A DNA stretch of 64,000 nt, taken from assembly GCF_001632845.1 (NCBI RefSeq), contig NZ_CP011994.1:1-64000 (forward strand). Direction: 5' to 3'. Made by a program: the position numbers and the translations under genes. Shown here piece after piece: positions 54,456-64,000 of this stretch. The stretch comes from Ectothiorhodospira sp. BSL-9. GTDB taxonomy: Bacteria; Pseudomonadota; Gammaproteobacteria; Ectothiorhodospirales; Ectothiorhodospiraceae. Within the stretch, counting starts at the first letter, position 1. Every line of letters begins with the position of its first letter. Below the pieces are notes generated by a model. The model was not told the DNA's origin, made no database searches, and was given only the letters and a program-made list of their open reading frames with translations.

Positions 54456-55577
54456 ATGAACGACTTCACTCCTGACGATCACCGTTTCATGGCCCGAGCC
54501 CTGCAGTTGGCGGCCATGGGCCTGTACACCACCGACCCCAACCCGCGGGTGGGGTGTGTGGTGGTGCGCGGCACGCAGGTGCTGGGTGAGGGTTATCATG
54601 CCCGCGCTGGTGAGGCCCATGCCGAGGTCCGGGCCCTGCGCGCGGCCGGCGAGCAGGCGCGGGGCAGTACGGTCTACGTGACCCTGGAACCCTGCAATCA
54701 TCATGGGCGGACCCCACCCTGCGTGGATGCCCTGCTGGCGGCCGGGGTGCGCCGGGTGGTGGTGGCCATGGAAGACCCCAACCCACTGGTGTCCGGCCAG
54801 GGGCTGGAACGCCTGCGTCAGGCAGGGGTCAGCGTCGCCCATGGCCTGATGGCCGAGGCGGCCCATGACCTCAACCCGGGGTTCATCAGTCGCATGCAGC
54901 GCCGGCGCCCCTGGGTGCGCGTGAAACTGGCCGCCAGCCTGGACGGGCGTACCGCCATGGCGTCTGGCGAGAGCCAGTGGATCACCGGCGAGGCGGCACG
55001 TCAGGATGTACAGCGCCTGCGGGCCCGGGCCTCCGCCTTGCTCACCGGCATGGGCACGGTGCTGGCCGATGATCCGAGATTGAACGTGCGCATTGCCGCT
55101 GCCGAACTGGGTGTGGACGGTGTCGTGAAGCAGCCCCTGCGGATCGTGCTGGACCGGCAAGGCCAACTATCCCCCCGGGCGCGCCTGTTCCAGGACGAGG
55201 CCCCGGTACAGGTCTTCACCGCCGAGCATCGAGTGGAGGAGCTTCAGGCGCAGCTGGCCAGCACCGGCGCCCGTGTGCAGGGTATTCCCAGGGCACACGG
55301 CCACCTGGATCTGACCGCCGTACTCGAATCACTGGCGGAACAGGAGGTCAACGAAGTGCACGTGGAGGCAGGCCCGAGACTGTCCGGCGCCCTGATGCAA
55401 GTGGGCTGCGTGGACGAATTGATCATCTACCTGGCACCCCACCTCATGGGGGGCGATGCACGGGGGCTGATGGACCTGCCCATCCAGCACATGGCCGACC
55501 GTATTCCCCTGGAGATCCGGGATGTCCGCCCGGTGGGCCTGGACTGGCGCATCACGGCGCGCCCGTCGGCGGCGTGA
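54456..55577 (+). CDS. ribD: bifunctional riboflavin deaminase/reductase
   Basis: Second and third steps of riboflavin synthesis. 373 residues from MNDFTPDDHRFMARALQLAA at 54456. Deaminase part with zinc site AGEAHAEVRALRAAG and TLEPCNHHGRTPPCVDALLA; reductase part from residue about 145 (RVKLAASLDGRTAMASGESQ; NEVHVEAGPRLSGALMQVG). It follows nrdR by 32 bases. No FMN riboswitch is visible before it. Confidence 0.96.
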   Translation: MNDFTPDDHRFMARALQLAAMGLYTTDPNPRVGCVVVRGTQVLGEGYHARAGEAHAEVRALRAAGEQARGSTVYVTLEPCNHHGRTPPCVDALLAAGVRRVVVAMEDPNPLVSGQGLERLRQAGVSVAHGLMAEAAHDLNPGFISRMQRRRPWVRVKLAASLDGRTAMASGESQWITGEAARQDVQRLRARASALLTGMGTVLADDPRLNVRIAAAELGVDGVVKQPLRIVLDRQGQLSPRARLFQDEAPVQVFTAEHRVEELQAQLASTGARVQGIPRAHGHLDLTAVLESLAEQEVNEVHVEAGPRLSGALMQVGCVDELIIYLAPHLMGGDARGLMDLPIQHMADRIPLEIRDVRPVGLDWRITARPSAA

Positions 55578-55636
55578 TCCCGGGCCGGATAATCCTGTAT
55601 CGTAGCCCCTGAAGAGCGACTCCGGAGACCCCCTCG

Positions 55637-56293
55637 ATGTTTACAGGTATCATCCAGTCCGTGGGTACCCTGGCGGCCACGGAAGACCGGGGCGGTGACA
55701 GCCGCCTGACCCTGCGCACCGGCAAGCTGGACCTGACCGATGTGCAGCTGGGCGACAGCATCGCCGTGAACGGGGTGTGCCTGACGGCGGTGGCCCTGCC
55801 CGGTGACGGTTTCGTGGCCGACGTTTCCCGGGAGACCCTCTCCAAGACCTCCCTGGGGGCGCTGGGCATCGGTGACCCGGTCAATCTGGAAAAGGCCCTC
55901 ACACCCACCACACGCCTGGGCGGCCATCTGGTCAGCGGCCATGTGGACGGTCTGGGCGAGGTGACGGCCGTGGAGCAGGAGGCGCGCTCCTGGCGTTATC
56001 ATGTGCGCGTGCCCGACGAACTGGCCCGCTACATCGCCCCCAAGGGTTCCGTGTGTATCGACGGGGTGAGCCTGACGGTGAATACCGTGGACGGTGCCGT
56101 GTTCACCGTGAACATCGTGCCGCACACCCAACAGGAAACCATCATCAACGGCTATCGCGTGGGTACCCGCGTGAACATCGAAGTGGATATCATTGCCCGC
56201 TACCTGGAACGCCTGCTGCTGGGAGACAAGGCCGCCCAGCCCCAACACGGCATCAGCGAGGCATTCCTGGCTGAACATGGCTTTCTGAAATAA
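55637..56293 (+). CDS. ribE: riboflavin synthase alpha chain
   Basis: Dismutates two lumazine molecules to riboflavin. 218 residues: two related barrel halves, MFTGIIQSVGTLAATEDRGG at the N-terminus, VNGVCLTAVALPGDGFVADV and VCIDGVSLTVNTVDGAVFTV as the matching segments, GGHLVSGHVDGLGEVTAVEQ at the half junction. Called ribC in some schemes. Between ribD and a DUF3392 gene. Confidence 0.96.
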   Translation: MFTGIIQSVGTLAATEDRGGDSRLTLRTGKLDLTDVQLGDSIAVNGVCLTAVALPGDGFVADVSRETLSKTSLGALGIGDPVNLEKALTPTTRLGGHLVSGHVDGLGEVTAVEQEARSWRYHVRVPDELARYIAPKGSVCIDGVSLTVNTVDGAVFTVNIVPHTQQETIINGYRVGTRVNIEVDIIARYLERLLLGDKAAQPQHGISEAFLAEHGFLK

Positions 56294-56304
56294 GGCTCCT
56301 ATCG

Positions 56305-56334
56305 CATTGGCGGATTTTCCATTGGCGGATTTTC
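56305..56334. repeat. tandem duplication of 15 bp
   Basis: CATTGGCGGATTTTC occurs twice with no gap (56305-56319, 56320-56334), between ribE and the DUF3392 gene. Confidence 0.85.
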
Positions 56335-56344
56335 AATCGGGACC

Positions 56345-56680
56345 ATGATGGACTGGATCAACGACACCTTATTGCAGGCCGGCGTCTGGATGCGCGGTTA
56401 CACCAGCCAGATCGCCCTGGCGCTGGTGGCCACGCTGCTGGTGGTCTACGGACAGGACATCCTGCGGGCGGTCAAGGCGGCGGTCCGTCCTTATCCGCTG
56501 GTGTTCCGCTTGCTTGTCTTCGTGCTGATGTGCGTGTTCGGCTTTGGTGCCATCGCCGTCTTCCTGGCCCCCTGGGTGGCCCAGGGACTGATGATGGTGG
56601 ATACCCTCTGGCTTGCGCCCACCGTGGCGGGGGCCTTCCTGATTCTGGGTTTTATCGCCGAACGCCGTCAGCAACTCTAG
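56345..56680 (+). CDS. DUF3392 family membrane protein
   Basis: 111 residues with three hydrophobic segments (IALALVATLLVVYGQDI; LVFRLLVFVLMCVFGFGAIA; LWLAPTVAGAFLILGFIAE). It resembles the DUF3392 family of small gammaproteobacterial inner-membrane proteins (QAGVWMRGYTSQI start, central RAVKAAVRPYPLVFR). Function unknown. It sits inside the riboflavin cluster, not usual for that operon; cotranscription with ribBA is likely given the 65-base gap. Confidence 0.75.
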   Translation: MMDWINDTLLQAGVWMRGYTSQIALALVATLLVVYGQDILRAVKAAVRPYPLVFRLLVFVLMCVFGFGAIAVFLAPWVAQGLMMVDTLWLAPTVAGAFLILGFIAERRQQL

Positions 56681-56744
56681 TCACCCGTCATGCCCCTGGG
56701 CCATGCGGCCCACTCACCCCCTGGATTCCAATACCGGCCGAACC

Positions 56745-57863
<1,119 letters not shown>

Positions 57864-57878
57864 CGGAACACCCCAGTC

Positions 57879-58361
57879 ATGACTGCAAACCTGCAAACCA
57901 TCGAAGGCACCTTCACCGCCACCTCCGAGGCACGGATCGGCCTGGTGCTGTCCCGCTTCAACTCCTTCATCGTCGAGCGTCTGCTGGAAGGTGCTCAGGA
58001 CACCCTGAGTCGCCATGGCGTGCCGGACCAGAACCTTACCGTGGTGCGCGTGCCCGGAGCTTACGAACTGCCCCTGGCCGTGAAGGTGATGGCCCAGTCC
58101 GGCAACTACGACGCCGTGATTGCCCTGGGCTGCGTGATCCGGGGCTCCACGCCGCATTTTGATTTCGTGGCCGGTGAGGCCGCCAAGGGCCTGGCCCAGA
58201 TCCAGCTAGAGCATGGCCTGCCCATCAGCTTTGGCGTGCTCACCACCGACACCATTGAGCAGGCCATCGAACGGGCTGGCACCAAGGCGGGCAACAAGGG
58301 GGCAGACGCCGCCATGAGTGCCCTGGAAATGATCAGCCTGATCCGGTCCCTGCGCGCATGA
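57879..58361 (+). CDS. ribH: 6,7-dimethyl-8-ribityllumazine synthase
   Basis: Condenses the RibB and RibD products to lumazine. 160 residues: [60 protein letters not shown] and [20 protein letters not shown] with the conserved His/Arg set. 16 bases after ribBA, overlapping nusB by four bases. Confidence 0.97.
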   Translation: MTANLQTIEGTFTATSEARIGLVLSRFNSFIVERLLEGAQDTLSRHGVPDQNLTVVRVPGAYELPLAVKVMAQSGNYDAVIALGCVIRGSTPHFDFVAGEAAKGLAQIQLEHGLPISFGVLTTDTIEQAIERAGTKAGNKGADAAMSALEMISLIRSLRA

Positions 58362-58798
58362 ATCCCGACGCCCTGCAACACCGGCGCCTCACCCACGCCC
58401 GTCGCCACGCCCGCCGCCTGGCGATGCAGGCGCTCTATCAATGGCAGCTCACCGATTACCACCCCAAGGACATCCTGGCCGACTTCCACGAGGATCCGGA
58501 AATGGAGCGGGCGGATTGGGAGCATTTCCGCCACGTGCTTCTGGGCGTGACCGAAAATGTGGAAGCGGTGGACGGGTTGATCGCCCCCTTCCTGGACCGC
58601 CCGGTGGCCCAGGTGGACCCGGTGGAGCGTTCCATCCTGCGCCTGGCCACCTTCGAGCTGCATCACTGCCCGGACGTGCCCACCCGTGTGGCCATCAACG
58701 AGGCCGTGGCGCTGGCGAAGAAGTTCGGTGCAGATCAGGGGCACAAGTTCGTCAATGGAGTGATCGACAAGGTGGCCGGAGGGGCACTGCGCCGGTAA
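58358..58798 (+). CDS. nusB: transcription antitermination factor NusB
   Basis: RNA-binding component of the rRNA antitermination complex. 146 residues, all-helical: [88 protein letters not shown]. Overlaps ribH by ATGA. The normal next genes thiL and pgpA are missing here and found at 50-51.4 kb in reverse. Confidence 0.96.
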   Translation: MNPDALQHRRLTHARRHARRLAMQALYQWQLTDYHPKDILADFHEDPEMERADWEHFRHVLLGVTENVEAVDGLIAPFLDRPVAQVDPVERSILRLATFELHHCPDVPTRVAINEAVALAKKFGADQGHKFVNGVIDKVAGGALRR

Positions 58799-58803
58799 GG
58801 CAG

Positions 58804-58838
58804 AGCACTCCCCTCTCTCCCCGAGGGAGAGGTGCTGT
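58804..58838 (-). repeat. palindromic repeat R1, site f (inverted orientation)
   Basis: AGCACTCCCCTCTCTCCCCG followed by AGGGAGAGGTGCTGT. It has the CCTCTCCC/GGGAGAGG core, with the GGGGAGTG tail on the minus strand, opposite to site d. It lies six bases after the nusB stop. Proposed right breakpoint of an inversion. Confidence 0.65.
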
Positions 58839-58887
58839 CATTCGCTTGGCTCCATCAAGGGGCATTCATCGGGAAGGCGTTGACTGA

Positions 58888-61632
58888 ATGCAGACGAATC
58901 ATCAGGGCATGCTGGCCGGGCAGGTGGAGACCGGGGCGCGGGAGCCGGGAGTGGCGGCGCGGCGATTGATTTATGGGGTGGCGCTGGCCTGGTCGCTGTT
59001 TCAGATCTGGATCGCCTCCCCCCTGCCCTATTGGTTCGATATCTTCATCGTCTCCGAGACCAAGGCTCGGTCCATCCATCTGGCCTTTGCCGTGCTTCTG
59101 GCCTTCCTGGCCTTCCCCGCCATCAACCCCATGGCCCGGATGCGGCCGCTGGCAGGGTATTTCTTCATCCTGGTGGGGCTGGGCCTTTGGGGGCTGGCCG
59201 GGTATCAGTTCTGGCATGAACTGCCTCGGGCGGGGGTATTTGCCACCATCGGCGCAGCGGTGCTGGTGGCCGCCTGGCCCTTGCTGCGGCCGGCCGCACT
59301 GGATCGGGTGCCGGTGGTGGACTGGGTGCTGGCCATGCTGGCGGCCCTGTGCGCCGGGTATCTGTTCCTCTTCCATCAGGATCTCGCCCAGCGACCGGGT
59401 TCACCCACACCCACCGACCTGATCGTCGCCGGCGTCGGCATGGCGCTGTTGCTGGAGGCCACCCGGCGGGTCCTGGGGCCGGCACTGATGGTGATCGCCG
59501 TGATTTTCCTGGTGTACACCTTTGCCGGGCCCTGGATGCCGGACCTGATCGCCCACCGGGGGGCCTCCTTCGGCCGGGCCATGTCGCAGCAGTGGCTGTC
59601 CAATGAGGGGGTGTTCGGAATCGCCCTGGGGGTGTCCACCAGCTTTGTCTTCCTGTTCGTGCTGTTCGGGGCCCTGCTGGAAAAGGCCGGTGCCGGCGGA
59701 TATTTCATCCGCGTCGCCTTCTCCCTGCTGGGACACCTGCGCGGCGGGCCCGCCAAGGCGGCGGTGGTGGCCTCAGGGATGACCGGGGTGGTATCAGGCT
59801 CATCCATCGCCAATGTGGTCACCACCGGCACCTTCACCATCCCGCTGATGAAGCGGGTGGGCTTTCCGGCCTACAAGGCCGGGGCGGTGGAGGTGAGCAG
59901 TTCCGTGAACGGCCAGCTGATGCCGCCGGTGATGGGGGCCGCGGCCTTTCTCATGGTGGAATACGTGGGCATCTCCTATGTGGAGGTGATCCGGCATGCC
60001 TTCCTGCCCGCGGTGATCGCCTATATCGCCCTGTTCTACATTGTCCACCTCGAGGCCCTCAAGGCCGGCATGGAGGGCCTGCCCCGGCGGGTGACCTCCA
60101 CGGTCACCGGGCGGCTCATCGGCTGGGGGCTGACCCTCTCAGGGCTGTTCGTCCTGGCCGGGGCCACCTATTACGGCCTGGGCTGGATCAAGACCGTGAG
60201 CGGCGATGCCTCGCCCTACATCATCGGAGTGCTGGTCCTGGCCGCCTACCTGGGCCTGTTATGGACGGCCTGCCGCGCCCCGGCCGTGCAGATGGTGGAC
60301 GATGACCATCTGGAGCTGCCCGATCCCCGGTCCACCATCCAGGGCGGCCTGCATTTCCTGCTGCCGGTGGTGGTGCTGGTGTGGTGCCTGGTGGTGGAGC
60401 GCCTCTCACCAGGGCTGTCGGCCTTCTGGGCCGTCGCCTTCATGATCTTCATCATGCTCACCCAGCGGCCCCTGATCGTGCTGTTCCGGGGTCAGCAGGC
60501 GTTTGCCAACGACGTGCCGCCGGATGACCCGGCCGCCCGACAGGTCACCAGCGCCCTGCTGCGCGGTGGCCACGAACTGGCCGATGGCATGGTGCAAGGG
60601 GCCCGCAATATGGTGGGTATCGGCGTGGCCACGGCCGCGGCCGGCATCATCGTGGGCACCGTGGCCATGACCGGGATCGGGCTGGCCATGACCGACATGG
60701 TGGAATTCCTCTCCGGCGGCAATCTGCTGCTCATGCTCATGCTCACCGGCCTGATCTGCCTGGTGCTGGGGCTGGGGCTGCCCACCACCGCCAACTACAT
60801 CATCGTCGCCACGCTCATGGCGCCGGTGATCGTGGAGCTGGGCTCGCAGCATGGCCTGCTGATCCCGCTGATCGCCGCGCATCTGTTCGTGTTCTATTTT
60901 GGCATCATGGCCGACGTGACGCCGCCGGTGGGCCTGGCCTCCTTTGCGGCGGCCGCCGTCTCCCGGGCCGACCCGATCCGTACCGGGGTGCAGGCCTTCA
61001 TCTACAGCCTGCGCACGATCACCCTGCCCTTCCTGTTCGTCTTCAACACCCAGTTGCTGCTCATCGGCGTGGACAGCCTGTGGCAACTGCTGCTCACGGT
61101 CTTTGGGGCACTGGTGGGCATCCTGGTCTTTGCGGCCGCCACCCAGGGCTGGCTGGTCACCCGCAGCCGGATTCACGAGTCCATCCTGCTGCTGGGCATC
61201 TCCCTGGTACTGTTCGCCCCCAATCTGCTCATGGACCGTATCGAGCCCCGCTATGACCGCCTGCCCCCCGGGGAGATCCAGGAGATTGCCAAGGCGACGC
61301 CCCAGGGCGGGCAGTTGCGCTTCGCCGTGGAGGGCATGGATATGGATGGCAGGGAGGTGCAACGGGTGGTGATGCTGCCCATGGGCGATCCCGGGCCGGG
61401 TGATGAGCGCCTGGCGGATGCGGGCCTGGGGCTGATGACCCTGGGGGATCAGGTGAGCATCAGCTTCGTGTCCTTCGGCAGCCCGGCCGAGCGCATGCGC
61501 CTGGAATCCGGCTGGAACGTGACCGAAGTGATGGTGCCGGCGGACCGGCCCGCACCGGAATGGTTCTACCTCCCCGCGCTGTTGCTTCTGGGGGGGATCA
61601 TCGCCCTGCAGCGCCGACGCGCCCGGGGCTGA
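58888..61632 (+). CDS. fused 4TM/12TM TRAP transporter permease (TAXI-associated)
   Basis: 914 residues, very hydrophobic. Residues about 20-150 form the small DctQ-like portion; the rest is the DctM-like portion with GASFGRAMSQQWLSNEGVFG, LEKAGAGGYFIRVAFSLLGH, KAAVVASGMTGVVSGSSIAN, VSSSVNGQLMPPVMGAAAFL and LGLGLPTTANYIIVATLMAP. The C-terminal extension (about 810-900) is soluble with a last membrane segment. Ion-driven uptake of an organic substrate delivered by the TAXI protein at 51.5 kb is the likely job. Convergent with the exonuclease-like gene, two bases apart. Confidence 0.93.
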   Translation: MQTNHQGMLAGQVETGAREPGVAARRLIYGVALAWSLFQIWIASPLPYWFDIFIVSETKARSIHLAFAVLLAFLAFPAINPMARMRPLAGYFFILVGLGLWGLAGYQFWHELPRAGVFATIGAAVLVAAWPLLRPAALDRVPVVDWVLAMLAALCAGYLFLFHQDLAQRPGSPTPTDLIVAGVGMALLLEATRRVLGPALMVIAVIFLVYTFAGPWMPDLIAHRGASFGRAMSQQWLSNEGVFGIALGVSTSFVFLFVLFGALLEKAGAGGYFIRVAFSLLGHLRGGPAKAAVVASGMTGVVSGSSIANVVTTGTFTIPLMKRVGFPAYKAGAVEVSSSVNGQLMPPVMGAAAFLMVEYVGISYVEVIRHAFLPAVIAYIALFYIVHLEALKAGMEGLPRRVTSTVTGRLIGWGLTLSGLFVLAGATYYGLGWIKTVSGDASPYIIGVLVLAAYLGLLWTACRAPAVQMVDDDHLELPDPRSTIQGGLHFLLPVVVLVWCLVVERLSPGLSAFWAVAFMIFIMLTQRPLIVLFRGQQAFANDVPPDDPAARQVTSALLRGGHELADGMVQGARNMVGIGVATAAAGIIVGTVAMTGIGLAMTDMVEFLSGGNLLLMLMLTGLICLVLGLGLPTTANYIIVATLMAPVIVELGSQHGLLIPLIAAHLFVFYFGIMADVTPPVGLASFAAAAVSRADPIRTGVQAFIYSLRTITLPFLFVFNTQLLLIGVDSLWQLLLTVFGALVGILVFAAATQGWLVTRSRIHESILLLGISLVLFAPNLLMDRIEPRYDRLPPGEIQEIAKATPQGGQLRFAVEGMDMDGREVQRVVMLPMGDPGPGDERLADAGLGLMTLGDQVSISFVSFGSPAERMRLESGWNVTEVMVPADRPAPEWFYLPALLLLGGIIALQRRRARG

Positions 61633-61633
61633 T

Positions 61634-62275
61634 TCAGCGTGGCTCGTCGGCCAGTGAAGAGCTGACGGCCTGCTGATGTGCACTGAAGCCCTCGGTGGGC
61701 GCAGCAGGGATGACGCGACGCCTGGGATCCGGGCAGGAAACGGCGGGATGGTGATTGCGCACCCGTCGCCAAAGGTTGAGCAGATAGCGTACATCGCTGT
61801 CGGCCTGATGGGCGAAACCCGGCGTATCCCGCCGGGCCTGGGCCATCAGGCCCTGCAGTAGATCCGGGGCCCGGTACTCGGGGGGTGGCAGGCGGGGTTC
61901 CAGCAGCTTGAACACATCCCCCAGTCGAAAACGGGGCATGAAGCTGCCCGCCACGAACAGGCGCTGCAGCCAGAATCGGTCCAGATGCACACCGTCGGTG
62001 AAGACCACCTTCCCCGCCAGGGCACGGTTCATGCGCCGGCACAGCCAGGTGATGTCACAGCCGCGCTCCTCGATCATGTCGCGGCTGATGCCATGCATCT
62101 CCTCCGCCTGATCGCACCAGTCGGTCCACTCGGGGGCGGGACGGATCAGCCAGCACTCCAGGTGGCCCGCCCCGTCGGACCAGGCCACCTGTACGGGATA
62201 ACTGCCCCGGGTGAGAGACGAGGCCTCGAAGTCCAGAAAACAGGGCAATGTGCTGTGGGTGAAGTCGATTGACAT
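61634..62275 (-). CDS. DnaQ-like 3'-5' exonuclease family protein
   Basis: 213 residues from MSIDFTHSTLPCFLDFEASS at 62275. DEDD motifs: Exo I LDFEASSL (Asp, Glu), a middle region EMHGISRDMIEERGCDITW with FTDGVHLDRFWLQRLF (Exo II Asp), and GFAHQADSDVRYLLNLWRRV (Exo III His/Asp). The length suits a stand-alone family member rather than the polymerase III epsilon subunit. The substrate is unknown. Convergent with the TRAP permease and divergent from the phosphatase. Confidence 0.78.
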   Translation of the reverse strand: MSIDFTHSTLPCFLDFEASSLTRGSYPVQVAWSDGAGHLECWLIRPAPEWTDWCDQAEEMHGISRDMIEERGCDITWLCRRMNRALAGKVVFTDGVHLDRFWLQRLFVAGSFMPRFRLGDVFKLLEPRLPPPEYRAPDLLQGLMAQARRDTPGFAHQADSDVRYLLNLWRRVRNHHPAVSCPDPRRRVIPAAPTEGFSAHQQAVSSSLADEPR

Positions 62276-62389
62276 GAAAATGCTTGGCAAAGCCCCCTTG
62301 CTCGGTCGATGATCATAACCCGTGCCCCCGCCCACGGCCACCCCTGGCCAGCGGGGGGCAAAGCCACACAAAATCAGGGGCCTGACGGC

Positions 62390-63139
62390 ATGGGAAGTGC
62401 GTTCAAGCGGCTGGAAAGGAACACCGGGGGACGGGATTTTGTGGTGGGCGATCTTCATGGCATGTTCTCCGCCCTGGAGCGGGCCATGGACGAACTGGAC
62501 TTCGATCGGGAACAGGACCGAATGATTTCGGTGGGGGACCTGATCGACCGCGGCCCCGAATCCCACCGGGCCCTGGAGTTTCTTGAGCAGCCCTGGTTCT
62601 TCGCCGTGCAGGGCAATCACGAGCGCCTGCTGCTTGAATCGGAAATCGACCGGGACCTGGCCACCTCCTGGGTGACACTCAATGGTGGCGAGTGGTGGAT
62701 GGATGTGGACCCCATCACCCAGAACCGCTTCCGCCGCCGGCTGCGCGCGCTGCCCTTCGCCCTGGAGGCGGATACCGAACCCGGCCAGGTGGGTATTGTG
62801 CATGCCGATGTCCCTCCCCGGCTCAACTGGATGGCGTTCCTGGAACAACTGGAGCGGGACCAACGAACCCGTGAATACGCCACCTGGTCCCGCAAGCGTA
62901 TCGGCCAGGTACTCAAGGATGAGGCCATCGCGCCCGTGGAGGGCCTGGCCCTGCTGGTGGTGGGGCATACCCCCGTCGAGGAGGCCATGCGTCGGGAGAA
63001 CATCTATTATCTGGATACCGGCGCCGCCTACGGGAAACAGATGCCCCATGCCAAGCTCAGTATCCTGCAGATCCATCCGCAATGGGCGTTGAGCAGCTTT
63101 CCCACCGCGCCCAAGCCCACTTCTCAGGGGAGCACATGA
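62390..63139 (+). CDS. metallophosphoesterase, PrpA/PrpB-like serine/threonine phosphatase
   Basis: 249 residues from MGSAFKRLERNTGGRDFVVG at 62390. All metal-site motifs of the lambda-phosphatase group are present: FVVGDLHGMFS (GDxHG), MISVGDLIDRGPESH (GDxxDRG), FFAVQGNHERLLLES (GNHE), then GIVHADVPP and LLVVGHTPV. The PrpA-like type acts on phosphoproteins, but the target is not indicated by neighbours. The longer frame from 62309 lies in the divergent promoter region. The stop overlaps the start of glcE (ATGA). Confidence 0.88.
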   Translation: MGSAFKRLERNTGGRDFVVGDLHGMFSALERAMDELDFDREQDRMISVGDLIDRGPESHRALEFLEQPWFFAVQGNHERLLLESEIDRDLATSWVTLNGGEWWMDVDPITQNRFRRRLRALPFALEADTEPGQVGIVHADVPPRLNWMAFLEQLERDQRTREYATWSRKRIGQVLKDEAIAPVEGLALLVVGHTPVEEAMRRENIYYLDTGAAYGKQMPHAKLSILQIHPQWALSSFPTAPKPTSQGST

Positions 63140-64000
63140 CCGATCAGGATTTGACGCAAACCCTCAGCGAGTTGATTGCCGACGCAGCCCGGCATGAGCG
63201 GCCCCTGGAGATCCGGGGCGGCATGACCAAGTCCTTCTACGGGCGCGCCGTATCCGGCGACCCACTGGATATGACCCCACACCGTGGCATCATCGACTAC
63301 GAGCCCACCGAACTGGTTCTCACGGCCCGTGCCGGCACGCCCCTGAGAGAGATTCAGCAACTTCTGCAGGCCAATGGCCAGATGCTTCCTTTCGAGCCAC
63401 CCGCCTTTGGTCCGGAGGCCACCCTGGGGGGCACGGTGGCCAGCGGATTGTCGGGGCCACGACGCCCCTACGCCGGGGCCGTGCGTGACGCGGTACTGGG
63501 TGTGCGCATGATCAACGGCCTGGGCGAGGTCCTGCATTTTGGCGGACAGGTGATGAAGAACGTGGCCGGTTATGACATCTCCCGGGTGATGGCCGGCAGC
63601 CTGGGCACCCTGGGGGTGCTGCTGGAAGTCTCGGTCAAGGTGTTGCCACGGCCCGCACACAGCATCACCATCGCCCAGCCCGCCAGCGCCAACCAGGCCC
63701 TGAACTCCCTGCTCGGCTGGGGCAGCCGTCCGCTCCCCCTCTCCGGGGCCTGCCATGTGGACGATACCCTCTATGTACGCCTGTGCGGCGCCCGCCAGGG
63801 CGTTGAACAGGCCGCGCATGTGATCGGCGGGGATGCAATGGAGGCTGCGGAGGCCTTCTGGGAGAGCATTCGCGAGCAGACCCATCCGTTCTTCCAGGGA
63901 CGGGAGGCTCCGCTGTGGCGTCTGAGCCTGCCCCCGGGGGCGCCAGCCGATCTGGTGCCGGAGCCCTGTCTGCTGGACTGGGGCGGCACCCTGCGCTGGT
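63136..64000 (+). CDS. glcE: glycolate oxidase FAD-binding subunit GlcE, N-terminal part
   Basis: Subunit of membrane-associated glycolate dehydrogenase (GlcDEF). About 288 codons are present; the gene runs off the right edge. MTDQDLTQTLSELIADAARH at the start, then PLEIRGGMTKSFYGR, GIIDYEPTELVLTARAGTPL, ANGQMLPFEPPAFG, ATLGGTVASGLSGPRRPYAG, VRDAVLGVRMINGLGEVLHF and GGQVMKNVAGYDISRVMAGS, the FAD-binding PCMH fold as in GlcE. It begins inside the end of the phosphatase gene (ATGA). glcF is expected downstream, outside the window. Confidence 0.92.
   Translation, partial: MTDQDLTQTLSELIADAARHERPLEIRGGMTKSFYGRAVSGDPLDMTPHRGIIDYEPTELVLTARAGTPLREIQQLLQANGQMLPFEPPAFGPEATLGGTVASGLSGPRRPYAGAVRDAVLGVRMINGLGEVLHFGGQVMKNVAGYDISRVMAGSLGTLGVLLEVSVKVLPRPAHSITIAQPASANQALNSLLGWGSRPLPLSGACHVDDTLYVRLCGARQGVEQAAHVIGGDAMEAAEAFWESIREQTHPFFQGREAPLWRLSLPPGAPADLVPEPCLLDWGGTLRW

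Noticed and set aside
60406-61794. 462-codon minus-strand open frame
   Set aside because: Antisense to the TRAP permease; low-complexity His/Gln composition typical of a shadow frame.

Overview
The window looks like chromosome from a motile, photosynthetic gammaproteobacterium, most likely a purple sulfur bacterium of the Ectothiorhodospiraceae. It is GC-rich and carries a peripheral light-harvesting alpha/beta pair, bchL and a PucC-type assembly protein. The flagellar cluster has the Pseudomonas-type order, with flgM, flgA, cheV, cheR and flgBCDE arranged around sigma-54 and sigma-28 promoters. The genus is an inference; no rRNA is present.

Layout: 0-6.5 kb is flagellar and chemotaxis (flgE-D-C-B, cheR and cheV on minus; flgA, flgM, flgN and a PilZ flagellar brake on plus). 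flgB, cheR and flgA carry small, mostly homopolymer-associated deletions. 6.5-14.3 kb is one hybrid histidine kinase gene split by a 4.7-kb block of two tandem IS66-family copies (the first truncated) with a perfect 8-bp target duplication. 14.5-18.5 kb holds the light-harvesting pair, pucC and bchL, with a TGT-N12-ACA operator of the PpsR/CrtJ type. 18.6-29.1 kb holds a PEP/pyruvate-binding-domain protein, gdhA, a PAS/GAF diguanylate cyclase, a three-domain lipoprotein, tRNA-Glu, tRNA-Ala and gltX.

29.2-42.6 kb is a cobalamin island: cobS-cobC-cobT-cobU-cobQ-cobD-cbiB-cbiA-btuB on minus behind a cobalamin riboswitch, and btuF-btuC-btuD divergent on plus. Together they cover corrinoid import, a,c-diamide and cobyric acid amidation, aminopropanol attachment and nucleotide-loop assembly. 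An MITE-like element with 34-bp perfect inverted repeats sits inside the operon. 42.7-47.1 kb is a two-gene RND efflux system. 47.1-49.0 kb is an IS607-type element (serine recombinase plus TnpB).

49.0-61.6 kb contains an aspartic protease, pgpA-thiL, a TAXI substrate-binding protein, glyA-nrdR-ribD-ribE-DUF3392-ribBA-ribH-nusB and a fused TRAP permease. The orientation fits a 7.3-kb inversion: flipping the segment between the thiL and nusB flanks restores both the common glyA...nusB-thiL-pgpA order and a substrate-binding-protein/permease pair, and related palindromic repeats lie at both proposed breakpoints. 61.6-64 kb has an exonuclease-like gene, a metallophosphatase and the start of glcE.

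Dispersed repeats are frequent: a CCCCTCTCCC/GGGAGAGGGG palindrome family (six sites) and a second family built on a REP-like arm plus a 113-bp foldable core. There is no CRISPR array or recognisable prophage.
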